From JBKBUF01 sp046290815 (GTDB lineage: Bacteria; Bacteroidota; Bacteroidia; Cytophagales; Cytophagaceae), in the NCBI GenBank assembly GCA_046290815.1, contig JBKBUF010000012.1, positions 58,168 to 122,167 of the forward strand: DNA of 64,000 bases. Direction: 5' to 3'. Positions 45,828 to 54,392 of the stretch are shown piece after piece. The number at the start of each line of letters is the position of its first letter. Positions within the stretch are counted from its first letter, which is position 1. The notes under the pieces were generated by a model. It saw only the letters and a list, made by a program, of their open reading frames with translations. It ran no database searches and had not been told where the DNA came from. A program made the position numbers and the translations under genes.

Positions 45828-46279
45828 GATATATTATATTTTATTACCATATTGATATTTTAAAAAAATAGAATGGAATGAGTTGCATTGCCTCTTATTT
45901 TTTCCATTTTTCCTCAGGCCGGAGGGCCCTCGTTTCCATCTCCGCGATTGAATTTTTAGCCACACAATCAACGCTGCTAAAGCCCAAAGCTAAAAATAAG
46001 ATCGCTCCAATGGAAACTGGTATCTTTTGATCACACTATAAACTTTCGAGCTCTCCAACTAATTTATTATTACTATTCTGATTGAAGTACCGTCAGGCTG
46101 AGCGTATTCTAAGCCTTACTATTAGTTTATGGATGGTTAATTTAACAGGGCTTCGACTCCGCTCAGCCTGACCTCTTATTTTACCTGATCTGTAAATTTT
46201 AACAGGACATGCAAAAGGGGTATTGTCACCATTAAAACAATACCCCCTGCAACCATTTTACTCTAATTAACTACTTATG
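45828..46279. other. Intergenic gap with palindromic repeats
   Basis: No gene is seen. An imperfect inverted repeat spans 45932-46017 (GTTTCCAT...GCGAT...TTTTTAGC against GCTAAAAATAAGATCGC...ATGGAAAC). GGCCGGAGGGCCC, a short GC-rich palindrome-like patch, is at 45918-45930. GTCAGGCTGAGCG (46092) and CGCTCAGCCTGAC (46160) form an inverted pair. The latter belongs to the repeat also found at 39092-39143. Confidence 0.6.
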
Positions 46280-48061
46280 CTACTTTACTTTCACGCAGTC
46301 TTTTACTTCTCTCCATTTGAATGATCCTATACCATGATCATCCATATCTACCAGGGAATTTCCTCCTCTGTTTTTTACCACAAGATTACAGAAGGTACCA
46401 TCACCGGATGGGTTCTGAGCAAACAACACACCGAAACCTCTGAACCAGTCTTTATTTTCATAGTTGTTGTACGGATATTCTCTTCCTGTTCCATCTATGG
46501 TGATGTTTTCAAACACCATATTGTAAAATCCTTTACCAGCAACTTTATTGAAGAATATGGCATTGTCTTTTGAATCTATGATGTCGATATTGGAGAATTT
46601 AACATTCTGAACTTTTGTTCCTGCTACTGCCACGCACATCAGATCAATTGCGCCCACCATGTTGTAGAATAAATCATTGAAAGTACCGCATCTGATGATT
46701 GTGATATCAGAAAACTCATGCATACCTTCTTCATTAAATCCCACACCAGGGTAAGCATTGTTTACTTTTAGTCCTGCTTCCACATGGTCTTTAATAATCA
46801 GGTTATGAGCCTTGTTATTTTTTCCGCCATAGATTGCACAGCCCGCAGATCTCCAGCTGTTCTCAGCAGTGCAGAACCTGAAAGTATTGTTTGAACATTC
46901 CAGTCCGTCGGCAGACCATATAGCCATATCATCGTCACCATTGCTTCTGAAGTTGCAATGTTCTACTATGGCATTGGTTGTACCTTTGCAAAGATTGATA
47001 CCGTCAGCGTAGTTATTTCTGAATCTGCAATGAGACATAGTAAAGCCATCAGCATTTTTTATGTCCCCAATATTGTATTGAGCTATCCAGGCACCGCATT
47101 CGAAATGTTCTGCCCATACATTCTTGATTACAGATCCGCTGGTGAATACACCATTGATTCCTTTGTATGAACTGGATCTTGAGTTTCTTGTGGTAGTAAG
47201 ATAAAGATCCATAAAGCTGATATCTCTTGCATTGGCTCTCAGTCCACCCTGAAGGTAAGCTTCATTGGTAAAGTTGACCTGAGTATACCACATGCCTGCA
47301 CCTTTTAGTTTTGTATTAGGCACACCGAAGTAAAGTTCTCTGTTCACATTGTAAACTCCCGGAGGAAGGAAGATAGACTTTCCACCGCCTTTGGTATCTA
47401 TGAAAACCTGCAAATCACTTCCGTCGCCATTATAAACAAGATCGATCGGCTCCGGCTGAATAGCATCAGGTACAGGTTCAAGTTCTATAAAGTCAACATG
47501 TATATCACCACTCTTTCTTACCAGTTTCAATTTTCCTCCTGCAGGTACCTTGGAAGGTAGTTTCATTCGTACTTCATCAAATCTCATTTTAGGATTTGAA
47601 TTTCTTACTGCCACATTGTTAGGATTTCCGTTGGTAGTAAGATACTCCCATGACCAGTGAGAAGTAAGTTCCAGCGTACCTACCTGTTGTTTGTCAACAT
47701 ATACATCAAGCGCGCCGGAAGATTTATCAGGAACACTGAATCTTAGTACCAGACCATCTGCTTCTTTTTTAATTTTCCACTCTACAGTTGCATCTTTTGC
47801 AGACATATTTACGCATACCTGCTCTGATGCCTCACTTTGAAGATCTTTCTGATTGAAAGACATCATAGCAATTGTTGCGTTTGTCAAAGCACCCTGATCA
47901 GCCTCGTACCTGATATAGGGAGCATCATAATATCCTCTCTGCTGCTTCTGAGCGAAAAGATTTGTTGCCAGTAATAACACACTTAATATTATCAGGCCCG
48001 GTTTTATATATGTAGTCATAGGAGTAGGGTTTAATTGTAAAATATTTTTTCTGTGGAACAT
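46280..48061 (-). CDS. Short GH87 alpha-1,3-glucanase paralogue without sorting domain
   Basis: A 593-residue GH87 protein, second of the short form. From the ATG at 48061 the n-region is long (MFHRKNILQLNPTPM), but AGGAG lies four bases upstream of it. A start at Met15 (48019) would give a more usual signal peptide ending NLFAQ. The core has YIRYEAD, LKGAGMWYTQVNF, EHFECGAWIAQY, YADGINL and SNGDDDMAIW, with D353, D376 and D377 (D339, D362 and D363 from Met15). It ends soon after the helix (FKWREVKDCVKVK). No CBM9 or T9SS domain is present, so a periplasmic place is likely. It is the first GH87 gene behind the regulator. Confidence 0.85.
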   Translation of the reverse strand: MFHRKNILQLNPTPMTTYIKPGLIILSVLLLATNLFAQKQQRGYYDAPYIRYEADQGALTNATIAMMSFNQKDLQSEASEQVCVNMSAKDATVEWKIKKEADGLVLRFSVPDKSSGALDVYVDKQQVGTLELTSHWSWEYLTTNGNPNNVAVRNSNPKMRFDEVRMKLPSKVPAGGKLKLVRKSGDIHVDFIELEPVPDAIQPEPIDLVYNGDGSDLQVFIDTKGGGKSIFLPPGVYNVNRELYFGVPNTKLKGAGMWYTQVNFTNEAYLQGGLRANARDISFMDLYLTTTRNSRSSSYKGINGVFTSGSVIKNVWAEHFECGAWIAQYNIGDIKNADGFTMSHCRFRNNYADGINLCKGTTNAIVEHCNFRSNGDDDMAIWSADGLECSNNTFRFCTAENSWRSAGCAIYGGKNNKAHNLIIKDHVEAGLKVNNAYPGVGFNEEGMHEFSDITIIRCGTFNDLFYNMVGAIDLMCVAVAGTKVQNVKFSNIDIIDSKDNAIFFNKVAGKGFYNMVFENITIDGTGREYPYNNYENKDWFRGFGVLFAQNPSGDGTFCNLVVKNRGGNSLVDMDDHGIGSFKWREVKDCVKVK

Positions 48062-48101
48062 GCTTCTCCTGAAAATTCATATTCCAACTTAAGTTTCTTT
48101 A

Positions 48102-48129
48102 GTAGAAGCTATCCGGAGACAGCTTCTAC
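48102..48129. terminator. Hairpin between the beta-sandwich gene and a GH87 gene
   Basis: A perfect 9-bp stem, GTAGAAGCT (48102-48110) with AGCTTCTAC (48121-48129). It is 20 bases past the stop at 48150, with no T tract on the minus strand. It may set the mRNA level between these two genes and not fully stop transcription. Confidence 0.45.
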
Positions 48130-48149
48130 AATTTACTTTTCAGGGTTAA

Positions 48150-49217
48150 TTATTGAATCACTACTTTTCTTGCAACCACACCATTCTCTGTAGAGATATT
48201 CAGAAGGTAAATACCTGCAGGAAGATCTGAAGTATTTACAGCTAACTGATTTGCTCCGGCATTTGCAGTTGAAGTATACACCACATTACCTACAAGGTCA
48301 GTCATGTTTACATTAGCAGAAGTCAGAGACTCGAACTGAAGTGTGAAAGTTTCTTTTGCAGGATTAGGATAAACAGAAAGTGAGTTGTTGATCATTGCTT
48401 TTGCAGCAGAAGCAACTACTGAAGATCCGATTCTGAAATCATGAAATTTAATTTGTCCTGTGAAAGGAGTAATAGATGAACCTGGGATAAATGTATCTTC
48501 AGTATGATCTCCGTCCTCTTTTCCTTCAGACACAAAGATGTTGTCTTTACCTAAGTTTACCAGAAAAAGGATAGCTTTGATTTTGGAAGCATCGATCTGA
48601 TAGCTTGTAGGAGGACAGTTATAAGGTCCCGGATCGCAGTTATAGTCACCATTCTGACTAAGGCCACCCATGTGAGCCGCTAAAGAGGACAAATCAATAG
48701 TTACTGTTTTTCTGTCGTTAGCCATAAGCGTAAAGCCGATCAAAGATTTCCTGTGCTTTACATCATCCCATGTACTTGAAGGCGTGATATCAGATACATT
48801 AGGTTCAAATTTTGCTTTTTTACCATTTACATCTTCAAGTTCAATAGCTATGAAAGTTTCAGCTCCGGACATATTCTCAACATCGATTTTTATATCAGCA
48901 CCGGAAGCAAGATTCAACAGGTAAGGTGTACCGTTATCTTCACCAAAGCTTACTCCGAATCCTGGATAACATGTTCCCCCTGAATTACATCCTCCGGCAT
49001 TATTTGCCTGAATATTCATTGCACCATTACCTGGACGTGATAAAACAATAGTGGTTCCTCCTGTAAGATCGAACCAGTAAAGGCCTTGTCCTGCTTCTGT
49101 AGAATATTGTGTTGAAGATGCGAAATCATCATGTGCACCTGTGTTTTGCCATCCCTGAGCACTTGCAGAACTTAGGGACAACATTATTGCGCTTGCGAAT
49201 AGTATTAATCGTTTCAT
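48150..49217 (-). CDS. T9SS-secreted beta-sandwich protein, possibly carbohydrate-binding
   Basis: From Met at 49217 the protein is 355 residues; an in-frame ATG at 49244 would add nine residues. The chosen start gives a clean signal peptide (MKRLILFASAIMLSLSSASAQ). The central part (about 22-270) is a beta-rich domain (GQGLYWFDLTGGTTIVLSR, IKIDVENMSGAETFIAIELEDVNGKK, KFHDFRIG) that looks like a galactose-binding-type fold. I cannot assign it to a CBM family. The C-terminus is a type A sorting domain (LSVYPNPAKETFTLQF, GIYLLNISTENGVVARKVVI). It lies directly behind the regulator and ahead of the GH87 genes, which suggests a glucan-binding helper. Confidence 0.8.
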   Translation of the reverse strand: MKRLILFASAIMLSLSSASAQGWQNTGAHDDFASSTQYSTEAGQGLYWFDLTGGTTIVLSRPGNGAMNIQANNAGGCNSGGTCYPGFGVSFGEDNGTPYLLNLASGADIKIDVENMSGAETFIAIELEDVNGKKAKFEPNVSDITPSSTWDDVKHRKSLIGFTLMANDRKTVTIDLSSLAAHMGGLSQNGDYNCDPGPYNCPPTSYQIDASKIKAILFLVNLGKDNIFVSEGKEDGDHTEDTFIPGSSITPFTGQIKFHDFRIGSSVVASAAKAMINNSLSVYPNPAKETFTLQFESLTSANVNMTDLVGNVVYTSTANAGANQLAVNTSDLPAGIYLLNISTENGVVARKVVIQ

Positions 49218-49464
49218 GGAATTGATATTTAAAAGGTTTAACATAATCTCGAAATATTCACATTTAATTACGCGCGTTTGTAGGCCTAAGGAATTAATGA
49301 AGGAGGATATTTCAAGGATTTCGCTTCTTCATTTACGTCTGTCGGCTCATTTTGATTTCCGGAAAACTTTCCGTTTGCGAGCAATTACAATTCAAATGAA
49401 TAGCATCCGGGAGGCAAACCCTATTTATCTATTTAAAATATCAATTATTTTGAGGAAATATTTT

Positions 49465-49487
49465 ACTAAAAGGCTTGTTTACAGGCC
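49465..49487 (-). terminator. Probable terminator of the regulator gene
   Basis: GGCTTG (49472-49477) pairs with CAGGCC (49482-49487) around a TTTA loop with one G-T pair. On the minus strand TTTTAGT follows. It lies 45 bases past the stop at 49532. Confidence 0.5.
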
Positions 49488-49531
49488 ATAAAAAAGTGGA
49501 AAAACTGAGAAAATATAGATAAAATATCCCA

Positions 49532-51181
49532 TCAGATTGCCCGGATTTTCATCAATTCTTCCTCAAATTTTTCATTTTCTACCAGGGATTTATTTTTCAA
49601 CCTGGTTTTGTAGGCATAAATGGTGTTGACGGAGTAGTCCAGAATTTTGGCAATTTTTTCCGTATCTGTGATCCCTAATCTTATAAGGGCAAAAATTCTA
49701 AGTTCGGTTGGCATCCCCTGCTTTTCGTCCAAAACCACCCTGTCTTCCGGATTGAACATGCAGTTAAACTGCTCAACAAAGCCGGGAAATATTTTTAAAA
49801 AGGTACGGTCGAAAGTCAAATACAATTGCTCACGCTCCGGTTTCAGATTCATGCTGTTTACCAGATCACGCACATCTTCAATTTTTTTCTGGGAAATCTT
49901 TCTATCTATCGTATTCTTAAACTTTTCGATTTTTTCAATGTATTCAGAAAAAATCCTGAAAAAGCTGCCTATATATTCTTCTTTAATCTTGTTGGCATCT
50001 TCCAGTTTTGTATTGATTTCGGCAAGTTTTGAGTTGACCTCAGCTATCTGTGAATTGGTTTTCTCCAGGTTCTCGTGAGAAATTGTGAGGTCTCTTTTGG
50101 TTTTATCCAGCCTTCTGTACTGCCTGTAAATGATTACAGCAAACAGAATTATAAAAAGCGCAAGGACAGTAGCTACTACTGAGTAATAAAATAAGTCCCT
50201 TTTCTGACCCTCTACTATTTCCAATTGCGTACCTTCTATAATAGGTAATAGATTTGCAATCTGAATTTTCCTGTGCTTGGCTCCATAAAAGTAGGCATCA
50301 TCCAGTGCCACCTTCACATATTTATACGAATCCTCCACATTCCCTTCAGCATACAATATTTCAGCTAAGTCCCTGATAGCAACCGTCTCACGTATACAAG
50401 ATCGTATATCTGCAATGGCCGCTTTTGCTAGAAACTCTTTAGATTTATCCATTTCTTTGTTCAATCTGTACATAAAGGCCAGACTGGAGGAAGCAATGGC
50501 AATATCATGTTTATTGATGTTTTTCTCTTTTAATACACTTTCAAAGGTATTGATAGCATTGGTTAGATCTCTGACCCTCATGTATTCCAAGCCTTTAAGC
50601 AAACTGTATTTGATAGAACCCGGTGTACATAGTTCAATCGCCTTTTTCAGATATTCATTACCCTTTTCATCATACTTCAGCGAGAAATATCCATCGTGAG
50701 AATAATCGGTAAGGTCGTAATAAGTACGGGCCAGTGTGGCGAAATATTCAATTCTGGCATCCTTTGGAAGAGACTTAGGATTAATTGAATTCAGGGTATC
50801 AAGCGCTTCTTTAAACATACCTGCAGAAAGCAGGGTAAAGCTGATTTTCACTTTTGCATCATTAATTATAGAATCATCTTTCAGGTGGTAAGCTGTCTGG
50901 AGCAATTCACGACCGTAAACAAAGGCAGAATCGAAAACGAATGATTTATACTCTTCAAATAGTTGAACGGAAACAGAATATCGGATAAGCAGCGCGCTTT
51001 TATCATCTCCGGCAACATATTGCTTTTTTATAGTACTGATCCGGTCTTCCTTTTCTTTCAGAAATTCAGGTCTTTTTTCAATGGCAAGATCAAGTTCCTT
51101 ATAAAGGCTATCCAGTTTAGGGTTGGCAAAGGCAATGGAGCAATTAACTATTGCCAGCAGCAGGATGAAATGGTACTTCAT
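49532..51181 (-). CDS. SusR-like membrane-spanning transcriptional regulator (TPR, DUF6377-type)
   Basis: A 549-residue regulator. The signal or anchor sequence is residues 1-20 (ends SIAFAN). Residues about 25-320 are TPR-like helical repeats outside the cytosol. One membrane helix is at about 328-352 (YYSVVATVLALFIILFAVIIY). A coiled coil follows (about 355-405, NLEKTNSQIAEVNSKLAEIN). The C-terminal DNA-binding part has a LuxR-like helix-turn-helix near 507-535 (DTEKIAKILDYSVNTIYAYKTRLKNKS). The order matches SusR, the starch-utilisation regulator of Bacteroides, as I recall it. It is the first gene of the collinear locus. It is a good candidate to sense an alpha-gluco-oligosaccharide in the periplasm and switch on the GH87/GH97 genes. 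The ligand is inferred. Confidence 0.85.
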   Translation of the reverse strand: MKYHFILLLAIVNCSIAFANPKLDSLYKELDLAIEKRPEFLKEKEDRISTIKKQYVAGDDKSALLIRYSVSVQLFEEYKSFVFDSAFVYGRELLQTAYHLKDDSIINDAKVKISFTLLSAGMFKEALDTLNSINPKSLPKDARIEYFATLARTYYDLTDYSHDGYFSLKYDEKGNEYLKKAIELCTPGSIKYSLLKGLEYMRVRDLTNAINTFESVLKEKNINKHDIAIASSSLAFMYRLNKEMDKSKEFLAKAAIADIRSCIRETVAIRDLAEILYAEGNVEDSYKYVKVALDDAYFYGAKHRKIQIANLLPIIEGTQLEIVEGQKRDLFYYSVVATVLALFIILFAVIIYRQYRRLDKTKRDLTISHENLEKTNSQIAEVNSKLAEINTKLEDANKIKEEYIGSFFRIFSEYIEKIEKFKNTIDRKISQKKIEDVRDLVNSMNLKPEREQLYLTFDRTFLKIFPGFVEQFNCMFNPEDRVVLDEKQGMPTELRIFALIRLGITDTEKIAKILDYSVNTIYAYKTRLKNKSLVENEKFEEELMKIRAI

Positions 51182-51613
51182 TCAATTATATGAAAATGTT
51201 AATCAGAGCGACAAAACTGCTTTCTGAACTGCTGCAATTACTTACAATTCAGGAGCAAGGATTAAAAATACTTCTTTTTTTACAATATTGTAGAAAATCG
51301 GAAATCTTTAAGATTATTTCAGGTAAAATCCCCTCCAATTTCAATCTCAGGACATTAAAAGCCGACTTTAATCCTTTACCAGAACGGTGAAAATTCAGGA
51401 TAATGTTACGAGAGAGAGGAATTTATGTTGTAAGGAGGGTATTGTCATGCCCATAACGAAAGCTTTTGGAAATATGGTCAATCTGTGAATGCAGATAAGA
51501 CAACTGCCCTTGGAAAGCCTGCAAGAAAAAAGCCTTGGGGAAAATTACCCGGAAACAAACCCATGTCTTGCATGACCGTATATCTAATCATTTTAAATAA
51601 GCCAAAATATTAT
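51182..51613. other. Intergenic gap between the regulator and a plus-strand T9SS gene
   Basis: No convincing gene. Plus-strand frames at 51190-51390 and 51485-51613 have no recognisable sequence. The latter is only the in-frame extension of the next gene upstream of its signal peptide. The gap should hold divergent promoters for both neighbours. Confidence 0.5.
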
Positions 51614-53623
51614 ATGAAGAAACTTTTACTTTTCTATTTAGGTGTAATCATCTTTCATTTGAATTCACTCGCTTTCAAAATTGAGGGTTATACTGCTGAT
51701 ATCCTTTTTGAAGGAAATGACCCAGTTATTAAGGAGGATTCCAGCTACCATATAGAATTTAATTCTCAATTGGTGAGAGACACAACTATGAAGAAGTATT
51801 TCAGCTGGGACAACAATGGGTACGGACAAAGCTACGTGCTTTACAAGCTACACAATGGCATTTGGAAAAAAGAATCTAAATATTATTTTGACACCAATAC
51901 CCCAAATCAACAATCTCATGTACATTCCAGATGGAATGCAGACGTTTCTGAATTTATTCCCGATTTCAAAATTACCTACTTTACGGAAAATCAAAACACA
52001 ACTGAAAAGGTACGATTCGATTGGTCAGCTGAATCAAATTCATGGAAAGAGACAGAAAAAGAAGTTTACAAATTTAACGGAGCAGGAAAGCAAACGGCTT
52101 ATTATAGTATATATATAGACTTCGACACTCAAGTTCCTGATAGTCTTGAAAAAAAATTGTGGTATTACCCCGAGGGGAAAGATAGTTCAGTTTATTACAA
52201 CTACGACGGTGCAAATAATTTATGGAAAGCAAACACCATAATTTGTGAAGGAAAAGAAAATGACTTGCAATTCAATTATTCCTTATATTACAATAATAGC
52301 TCAGAACAATGGAGCGGATCTAAAGAAGAAAAAATACTAAATGACAAAGGCGAAATCATTTTCAATGCAACTTATTCCTGGGTGGACGATATTAAAAAAT
52401 GGAAAGGTGTTTCAAAAACGGTTTTTAACTTCCACCCGGAAAACCTAAACTATGAAGAATTTAAATATATCTGGAACAACACCTACTTTGATTGGGAAGG
52501 AAACTACAGATACTATAGAGAATACAATGCCGATAAACTATTAACTCTTGAAATAAAATACCTAACCTATTCAATGGCCGACAAGTCATGGCAGCCGACT
52601 GTGAAAATGCTATACGAGTACGACCATCATAAAAACCTTACTAAAGAGCAAAACTGGTCGTGGGACAACGGAACAAATAGCTGGAAGTTTTACTCCTCGA
52701 CATTAAATTCCCTAACGGTAAATTCAAACGGAAAAGTAACTGAAAATATAATTTATCAGCAGGACGAATCAGGTAATATCATCGGAGCAACCGGTAAACT
52801 GGATTATTTATACAATAATAATGACCAGATGCTTTCTAAAATAGAATCTGAATGGAACTCTGTAGAAGATAAATTTATCCCAATTGCTAAAGAAGAGTGG
52901 ACATATGATACACAGGGAAACAATTTAATTAATACAAATTTCAGATATGAAAATCCGGACAACTGGATAGAGGTTGAAAAAAAGGAATACATCTATGACT
53001 ACCCTAATAATAACAAAACCTTGTATTCCTATATTTTTGATTCAGAATCAAACCAGTTAGTTAATTTTATGAAATCTACCTCCCCCATAGATCACAATCA
53101 TCTTGTAACTTTTAATAAGGGCTATTATTGGAATAGTGCTAAAAACATGTGGAGCGGCATATACAGTAATCTTATAGTGAGAAATGAATCCGGACAAGCA
53201 ATAGAAATCAGAAACAAAGCCTGGAATCACCAAAATGATATGTGGGTAATTCAATCTGATCAATACTACCAATATTTACCTTCAAGTACCAGACTTAAAT
53301 CACGAACTTTATATGGATGGTTTATTACCCAGGAATTAAGATTGCTAAGTCATATTGAAATATACTACTCAGAACCGGTAGTAACTGAATCCTTTGTTGA
53401 TATTAAAAAAACCATTGTTTATGTTTATCCTAATCCCGCCAGCGACTATATATACATAAATGAAAGTAAATTTACCCATCATATAATTTATTCATCGGAA
53501 GGGCAAGAAAAGGGTACTTATCAGGAAAACAGAATTGATATAAAGGATCTTTCCGAAGGAGTATATATAATTAAATCGTATTCCGGAAACGACAGTCAGG
53601 TTCAGAGGTTTGTCAAAAAATAA
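51614..53623 (+). CDS. T9SS-secreted protein of W/YD-rich repeats
   Basis: From the ATG at 51614 the protein has 669 residues. That start is chosen because MKKLLLFYLGVIIFHLNSLAF is a clean signal peptide; upstream in-frame ATGs add a basic sequence with no sense. The body consists of about a dozen repeats with a Trp-x-(5-8)-K-x-x-Y-x-Y/F-D pattern (WSAESNSWKETEKEVYKF, YEYDHHKNLTKEQNWSWDNG). These resemble YD-type repeats of secreted Bacteroidota proteins of unknown function. The last ~70 residues are a type A sorting domain (VYPNPASDYIYINES, GVYIIKSYSGNDSQVQRFV). There is no link to the glucan locus beyond proximity. Confidence 0.8.
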   Translation: MKKLLLFYLGVIIFHLNSLAFKIEGYTADILFEGNDPVIKEDSSYHIEFNSQLVRDTTMKKYFSWDNNGYGQSYVLYKLHNGIWKKESKYYFDTNTPNQQSHVHSRWNADVSEFIPDFKITYFTENQNTTEKVRFDWSAESNSWKETEKEVYKFNGAGKQTAYYSIYIDFDTQVPDSLEKKLWYYPEGKDSSVYYNYDGANNLWKANTIICEGKENDLQFNYSLYYNNSSEQWSGSKEEKILNDKGEIIFNATYSWVDDIKKWKGVSKTVFNFHPENLNYEEFKYIWNNTYFDWEGNYRYYREYNADKLLTLEIKYLTYSMADKSWQPTVKMLYEYDHHKNLTKEQNWSWDNGTNSWKFYSSTLNSLTVNSNGKVTENIIYQQDESGNIIGATGKLDYLYNNNDQMLSKIESEWNSVEDKFIPIAKEEWTYDTQGNNLINTNFRYENPDNWIEVEKKEYIYDYPNNNKTLYSYIFDSESNQLVNFMKSTSPIDHNHLVTFNKGYYWNSAKNMWSGIYSNLIVRNESGQAIEIRNKAWNHQNDMWVIQSDQYYQYLPSSTRLKSRTLYGWFITQELRLLSHIEIYYSEPVVTESFVDIKKTIVYVYPNPASDYIYINESKFTHHIIYSSEGQEKGTYQENRIDIKDLSEGVYIIKSYSGNDSQVQRFVKK

Positions 53624-53635
53624 TAATTAAAATCA

Positions 53636-53672
53636 TAGAGGAGCAGGAAGTTATATTATTCTGACTCCTCTA
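53636..53672 (+). terminator. Possible 3' hairpin of the W/YD-repeat gene
   Basis: TAGAGGAG (53636-53643) pairs with CTCCTCTA (53665-53672) around a 21-base loop, 13 bases past the stop. The T content after it is low, so the call is weak. Confidence 0.4.
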
Positions 53673-53747
53673 TTACTTACATTTACTGCCATTAAATTTT
53701 ATTTAAGTTCTCTTCCTTCAAAAATTCTAAAAAATATTGTCTTAAGA

Positions 53748-54368
53748 TTACTTTCCTATAGTAACAACTAAGCTATCAGAGCTTGACAAATTATATCTGA
53801 TTAACCTATCCTCTGAACATACTGAAGACTTTTCATTATTCCTGAATCTATGTATGATTTCTCCATCTTTAACCTCAACAACCTGTCCTTCATATATACC
53901 ATTCCCTATCTGTTTTTCCAAATCAGGAATATTTATCTTTTCCCAGGTAGTATTCTTTCGGCAGTAAATAAAAATACTAGGTTTTAAAATCTGATTCATT
54001 GAATCTTTTGCATAAAAATCTGCTGTAACAAACACTAATTCTGCAATAGAATCCCCATTTAAATCAGCCGCTTTAACCAGGTAACTTTTACCATAGGTTG
54101 AATCTTCTATCGTATGCATTTTTAAACCACTTTCAAAAATATCTATTGTCCATTTTAGAACTTCACCATCAAATTCACTTAAGGAATAAAACGCCTGCTT
54201 ATACAAACTGTCATAATCAGTAAATGACATTTTAAAGGAGGGTCGTAATATTCTGACATTCACATTTTCTTCATTAGAACTTTCTGTTGTATCACATGCA
54301 ATTATAACGAACAGCCCAAATACCAAAATGACTTTATTAATGAAATTACATTTTCTGAGTTTTAACAT
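53748..54368 (-). CDS. Lipoprotein of unknown function
   Basis: A 206-residue protein with a lipoprotein signal peptide ending VIIAC, so Cys25 is the expected lipid anchor. The mature part has AADLNGDSIAELVFVTADF, similar to the calcium-loop part of FG-GAP/VCBS repeats, but only once. I recognise no other family. It is the last gene of a four-gene minus-strand set (56849 to 53748) and follows the TonB_C-like gene by 24 bases, so it is probably co-transcribed. Function unknown. Confidence 0.7.
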   Translation of the reverse strand: MLKLRKCNFINKVILVFGLFVIIACDTTESSNEENVNVRILRPSFKMSFTDYDSLYKQAFYSLSEFDGEVLKWTIDIFESGLKMHTIEDSTYGKSYLVKAADLNGDSIAELVFVTADFYAKDSMNQILKPSIFIYCRKNTTWEKINIPDLEKQIGNGIYEGQVVEVKDGEIIHRFRNNEKSSVCSEDRLIRYNLSSSDSLVVTIGK

Positions 54369-54392
54369 CTTTATTCAAAAAAATCCTTCGAA

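Noticed and set aside
35931..48061. Polygalacturonase (GH28) or pectate lyase for the four beta-helix enzymes
   Set aside because: The N-terminal beta-sandwich, the GAGMWYTQ motif and the ADGIN...GDD spacing fit GH87 better than the GH28 or lyase motifs, which I do not find.
51190..51390. 66-residue plus-strand open frame next to the regulator
   Set aside because: No signal peptide or family motif; lies in the expected divergent promoter region.
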